In this document: positions 60,463 through 64,000 of the stretch, in pieces
Layout of the letters: every line of letters begins with the position of its first letter
Numbering within the stretch: position 1 is the stretch's first letter
NCBI GenBank assembly: GCA_905331475.1
Contig: CAJNYU010000847.1
Location: 1 to 64,000, forward strand
DNA from: Rotaria socialis
Lineage: Eukaryota > Rotifera > Eurotatoria > Philodinida > Philodinidae
Direction of reading: 5' to 3'
DNA length: 64,000 nt
Position numbers and translations under genes: made by a program
The notes under the pieces: generated by a model
What the model was told of the DNA's origin: nothing
Seen by the model: only the letters and a program-made list of their open reading frames with translations
Databases searched by the model: none

Positions 60463-63400
60463 TATAATGATGTCAATCTGAAATTCTAAGAACAGCTACC
60501 AGAAGATATTCTTATTTTGATAAATATTTTTTGGAGATTTTTTTGCGTTTATCTCTCAATGCATCATATGCGTCACTCAGCTGTCGCTTTTAAATATACG
60601 TATATGTATATATGTTTCTCTATGGTGCGCAAACAAAATTCCTTTCTGCTTACGTATAATTTAGCATACTTGGCGTATGAATTCAATCGAAAAAATAATT
60701 TATGTGAGTAAGAAGGGCAAGGTAGAAAATCGAATACCGACTAAATGAATGAATACATAAGTAGTTCTATGCATCTGCCATTTTTCATGTTTTTTTTTTT
60801 TGTTGGTATTCGTTTCTATTTGCATGACTCTTATCGGTATGTACAGAGTCAGAGAGAAAAAAAAGAATATCGATACACGAATCTAAGCAGCACTGGCAGC
60901 TGCTGCCTGAATAGGTTGGATCAGAACATTTGATAAGAGTAGTTTTGTTTTTTGAGAATATTACTTCTACATTTGACTTTAATGATGCATATCAACACAA
61001 CCATTTGATATAGTCAACGTATACATGTGCAGAAGAAGGCGCAAATACGATAACTTATGAGCAAGATTTTTTGATTATTTTCCATTGAGAGAAACGGATG
61101 AAATTATCGTCTATATACAACTCACAGCTATCGTTAGCTGAGAAGTGATCAGAAAAATGAAGAACTTTGATTGGTAGAGTATTATTTAATTATCTCATTC
61201 TGTTTGCAGAAATGTAGAATCAAATTAAAATTCCTAAATGTTAGATATTTGGCCGGATTTAATTCTACGTATACCTAATCCATAAATTACACAAGCAAAC
61301 GTTTTTTTTTTTGTTCAACAAAAACGAATAAGTCTTGTCTCAAAATAAAATTGAAATCAATTTATTACAATATAAGCACTTATTTTATTTTTACAAAAAC
61401 AGTCGCTTCATAATGAGCAACACCAGATTTAAATCAATTCCAACTATTATTATTATTATTATTATTATTTACGCTATAGTACACTCATTATTCTTATAAT
61501 TGCCAAAAATCTTTGTTACTTCAGTATATTTATAGACAGGATGAGAGATACGAGTAATTTTCATTAAAATATTTTTTAAACAGAACAGCATCATAATTTC
61601 TATGATGAATTCATTGAAATTCTGCTTAGCAAGTGGCAAATTTATAATGTCGTCTTTTTCTTAGCATAGCTCCCAGTCGTTACACAAGCACTGATTTCAG
61701 CTTAGTTATATCCCATAGAACAATTTAGAAGATAACTCTCTGTTTCCAATCGAATACTTTCGAGATATTACACTATGTTCGTTGCCAAATTGGCATGCAA
61801 AAAACATAATCATTAACAGATGTTTGACATAACCATTTTAGCTTGATAAATAGATTAGATCGATCGATTGATAAGAGACTTTTCCTAAATTTTCTTCTTA
61901 AAAATAAAAGATTTTGATCATTCTGAACTTGAATAGAATATCAATATTCATAAAAAGTAAACATATCAAAACAAGTTTATGATCTATAGCAAAGTACATA
62001 TAATGTTTGTTTAAAAGCCACTGATAACCATCTTAATTATTGTCTACGCTATAATCGTTTACAGACTAATATATACGAATACATGCATTCGACATTTACA
62101 GCTAGTTATTCTTTAATGCCATGCTGATTAATATCTCATCAATTTCGGTAGGGCTTATTTACGATTTAAACAGAAAAAGAATCACAAGAGAAAAATAAAG
62201 TCTATCATATTTTTGATTTGTCAACAGAATATTATAATCAAAAGTCAAAGTCAAACTATAAAATATTAGTCAATTCAACAACAAATATAAGTGAAAATAT
62301 TCTATTTAAATTTGTAACAAAACAAGTCATTTTCATTTGAGTATCACATACAGCCGATGAGTTTTTTTTTATTTATTGAATCAAAAGAAATATTAATTGA
62401 CAAAAAGTAACACCCGTTGAGAATTTTTCTATTAAATTCTTGCGTGTTATTTTTTTGTGGTTTGATAATCATTTTTCTTTCAATTTATAACATTATTTTA
62501 GTTGACGATAGATTCAAAAGAAAACATGAATTTATTCGAAGAATATATGGAATTAAAAACGATGGTAAGTTATCAATAAAAAACAAAAGCTATTCTGTTG
62601 TTTTATTGTCTATGTCTAATCCGTATTTGGTCCAATAAAGTTATATATGTGCTATTAACGGCGCACGTACAAACAAACAAACAGTTGAGTGCTGTGTTAT
62701 TAATCACATAAATACAGTACAAGACGACTCGTAGTTGCCTAACAACATCTTAGATAGATCACGCCTGTTTTTCTTTGTCTCGTATCATACATTGCCATTG
62801 ATCTCGAGAAAGGGCTTGTGGTATTGAGTAAACAACGATTGTATAATAATGAAAGAAATTAATTTTAACGCTGCTTTTGTTTTTTAGCAAAGATAAAATG
62901 TAAGAACAATGGAGAGAATTTCTTTTTTGTGGTATTATATTGTTGTTGCTGTTTTTCTTGTACATTGTCCTATATGCGTTGGTGTTTGCCATACATGGCA
63001 AAACCAATAGTATGGTGCTACTGCTGTCTCTTTTTCTTTCTATCTAGACGAGTAGAAATACCTTATTAGAGAGTTTTTCTCATCGTGCCCAATACAATAT
63101 ATTTAGATAACAAATGAAGCTCGAGACAGAAAAAAATAGTCTTTATTTGTGATATTTTTGCTATTTCTTTCTATGAATATCAGTGATAACGTCTCTGATT
63201 ATACTGTGGTGGATATTTTAGCATCCTGTTTTTCTTTGCGGCTTATTGCTTCTAGTGTATGTTGTTTTCATCCACAAGGACAAGCAAAAAAAGAAAGAAA
63301 TGGACAAAAAAAACCGCACCAAAACTACTTGCTTATATAAACTATGGAGAGAGCGGAGAAAAAGAAGCACGAATGCTAACATATCGGAAGTATAGAACCA

Positions 63401-63741
63401 TCTCCTCCACATAGCCAAATAAATACAATCCACATAAACAGATAGATAGAACATAAGTATCTTCCAGTACATAGCATGCAAGGTTTTGTAGATGAATAGA
63501 TAGAAGAAGAGCAAGTAGATAAGAACAGTTGGTATGATGGGGAAAAAGTTGAAAATAAAAATATCGAAAACGAAATTGAGGACTGAAAATGTGGATGTAA
63601 CAGCGAGGGTAATGTTTTCGATATTTTTATTTTCGACATTTTTCCTTTCAACGTTTTCCCGTGCATTCGAACAATTTGAAGATATTTTATGTGAATTAAT
63701 TGCTAAATTGGGAATATTTATATTTTGTTTTATAGACAAAC
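60463..63741. other. Intergenic region of about 3.3 kb, no gene seen
   Basis: 5' side of both the large Rab gene (minus) and the gene at 63742 (plus). It contains a (TTA)n run at about 61445-61470. Open frames at 62417-62638 (plus) and 63218-63808 (minus) are low-complexity, with no recognisable family. The end (tgttttatag, then acaaac) is an acceptor 6 bases before the next ATG, so a leader exon or spliced leader may join there. Confidence 0.55.
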
Positions 63742-64000
63742 ATGTCACGTCGAGCTCGTTCGTTAAGTCATTTCCGTGGTACGACACCAGGACGCGAGGC
63801 AACTCCATCTATTTATGAGTATGGATCAGCTGCTGATGGTACTGGAGGACGCGGCTATTCAACACGTCTTAATGTTTACACTCCTGATGTGTATGGAGCA
63901 TTATCTCGTGTGAGTCGAGCTACTTCTGTAGCTCGATTCAAAGATGTTGACAGTGAATTACTCGGCAGTGATTACAATCGTTGGAACCGATCCCGATCGG
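63742..64000 (+). CDS. Unidentified protein, N-terminus only (runs off the right edge)
   Basis: An open frame from the ATG at 63742 to the window end, 86 codons, in phase throughout. It is rich in Arg, Ser, Tyr and Gly: MSRRARSLSHFRGTTPGREA, YEYGSAADGTGGRGYSTRLN, VYTPDVYGALSRVSRATSVA. I do not recognise the family. The Ser/Arg/Tyr-rich start resembles disordered head regions of filament or muscle proteins (paramyosin- or intermediate-filament-like), but no coiled coil is reached before the edge. The preceding tttatag acceptor supports this ATG as the first. Confidence 0.6.
   Translation, partial: MSRRARSLSHFRGTTPGREATPSIYEYGSAADGTGGRGYSTRLNVYTPDVYGALSRVSRATSVARFKDVDSELLGSDYNRWNRSRS

Noticed and set aside
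63218-63808. 196-codon open frame on the minus strand
   Set aside because: Hydrophobic low-complexity translation of AT-rich upstream DNA, overlapping the start of the gene at 63742; no family or splice pattern.
1-64000. A full spliced-leader RNA gene in the window
   Set aside because: I looked for the bdelloid leader as I remember it and did not find it; absence in 64 kb says nothing about the genome.

Overview
The window is eukaryotic, animal nuclear DNA. It is AT-rich, with many short GT-AG introns (often 45-80 bp) and orthologues of animal genes: a discs-large MAGUK, a nicotinic acetylcholine receptor subunit, a kexin/furin-type convertase, angiotensin-converting enzyme and an EF-hand/Rab fusion. 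A bdelloid rotifer (Rotaria or Adineta type) is my best guess. I base this on the gene style, an intronless monooxygenase-like gene of a type better known from fungi and bacteria, an ankyrin-ADP-ribosyltransferase gene, trans-splice-like acceptors directly before start codons, and an interstitial copy of the TGTGGG hexamer that I recall as the Adineta telomere repeat. This placement is an inference.

Layout. 1-9.4 kb is accessory-like. It holds the start of an unidentified minus-strand gene, a frameshifted transposase relic, two intergenic blocks in which one short palindromic word recurs on both strands, a telomere-like hairpin, a dispanin (CD225) gene broken by one base, a 1.1-kb foldback element with arms of about 310-320 bp, and the intronless DUF4188-type gene. 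10.4-17.7 kb holds CWF19L2 (spliceosome-linked, HIT fold) and a subtilisin-like proprotein convertase only 32 bp apart on the same strand, which looks like a two-gene operon. 19.2-28.1 kb holds an NME5-type nucleoside diphosphate kinase (minus), a decayed NmrA-like gene, a tiny two-exon ORF, a FET-like RNA-binding protein and a secreted pancreatic-type lipase. 28.1-32.7 kb is a gene desert.

32.7-47.3 kb carries DLG, mitochondrial isobutyryl-CoA dehydrogenase (ACAD8) and an alpha-type nicotinic receptor subunit, all on the plus strand. 49.4-60.5 kb is all minus strand: the ART gene, ACE, and a large Rab GTPase with EF-hands and coiled coil. 60.5-63.7 kb shows no gene. The last 260 bp begin an unidentified plus-strand gene.

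Most genes are ordinary housekeeping, synaptic or secretory genes with no evident common pathway. The most unusual signals are the CWF19L2/convertase junction, the telomere-like inverted repeat, the word-recurrence arrays, the foldback element with a possible relative inside an ACAD8 intron, and residue changes at key positions in ACE (chloride-site Arg to Lys) and in the receptor (M2 9' Leu to Val). Exon joins were read by eye from GT-AG sites and reading frame. Family assignments come from recognised motifs, not from database searches.
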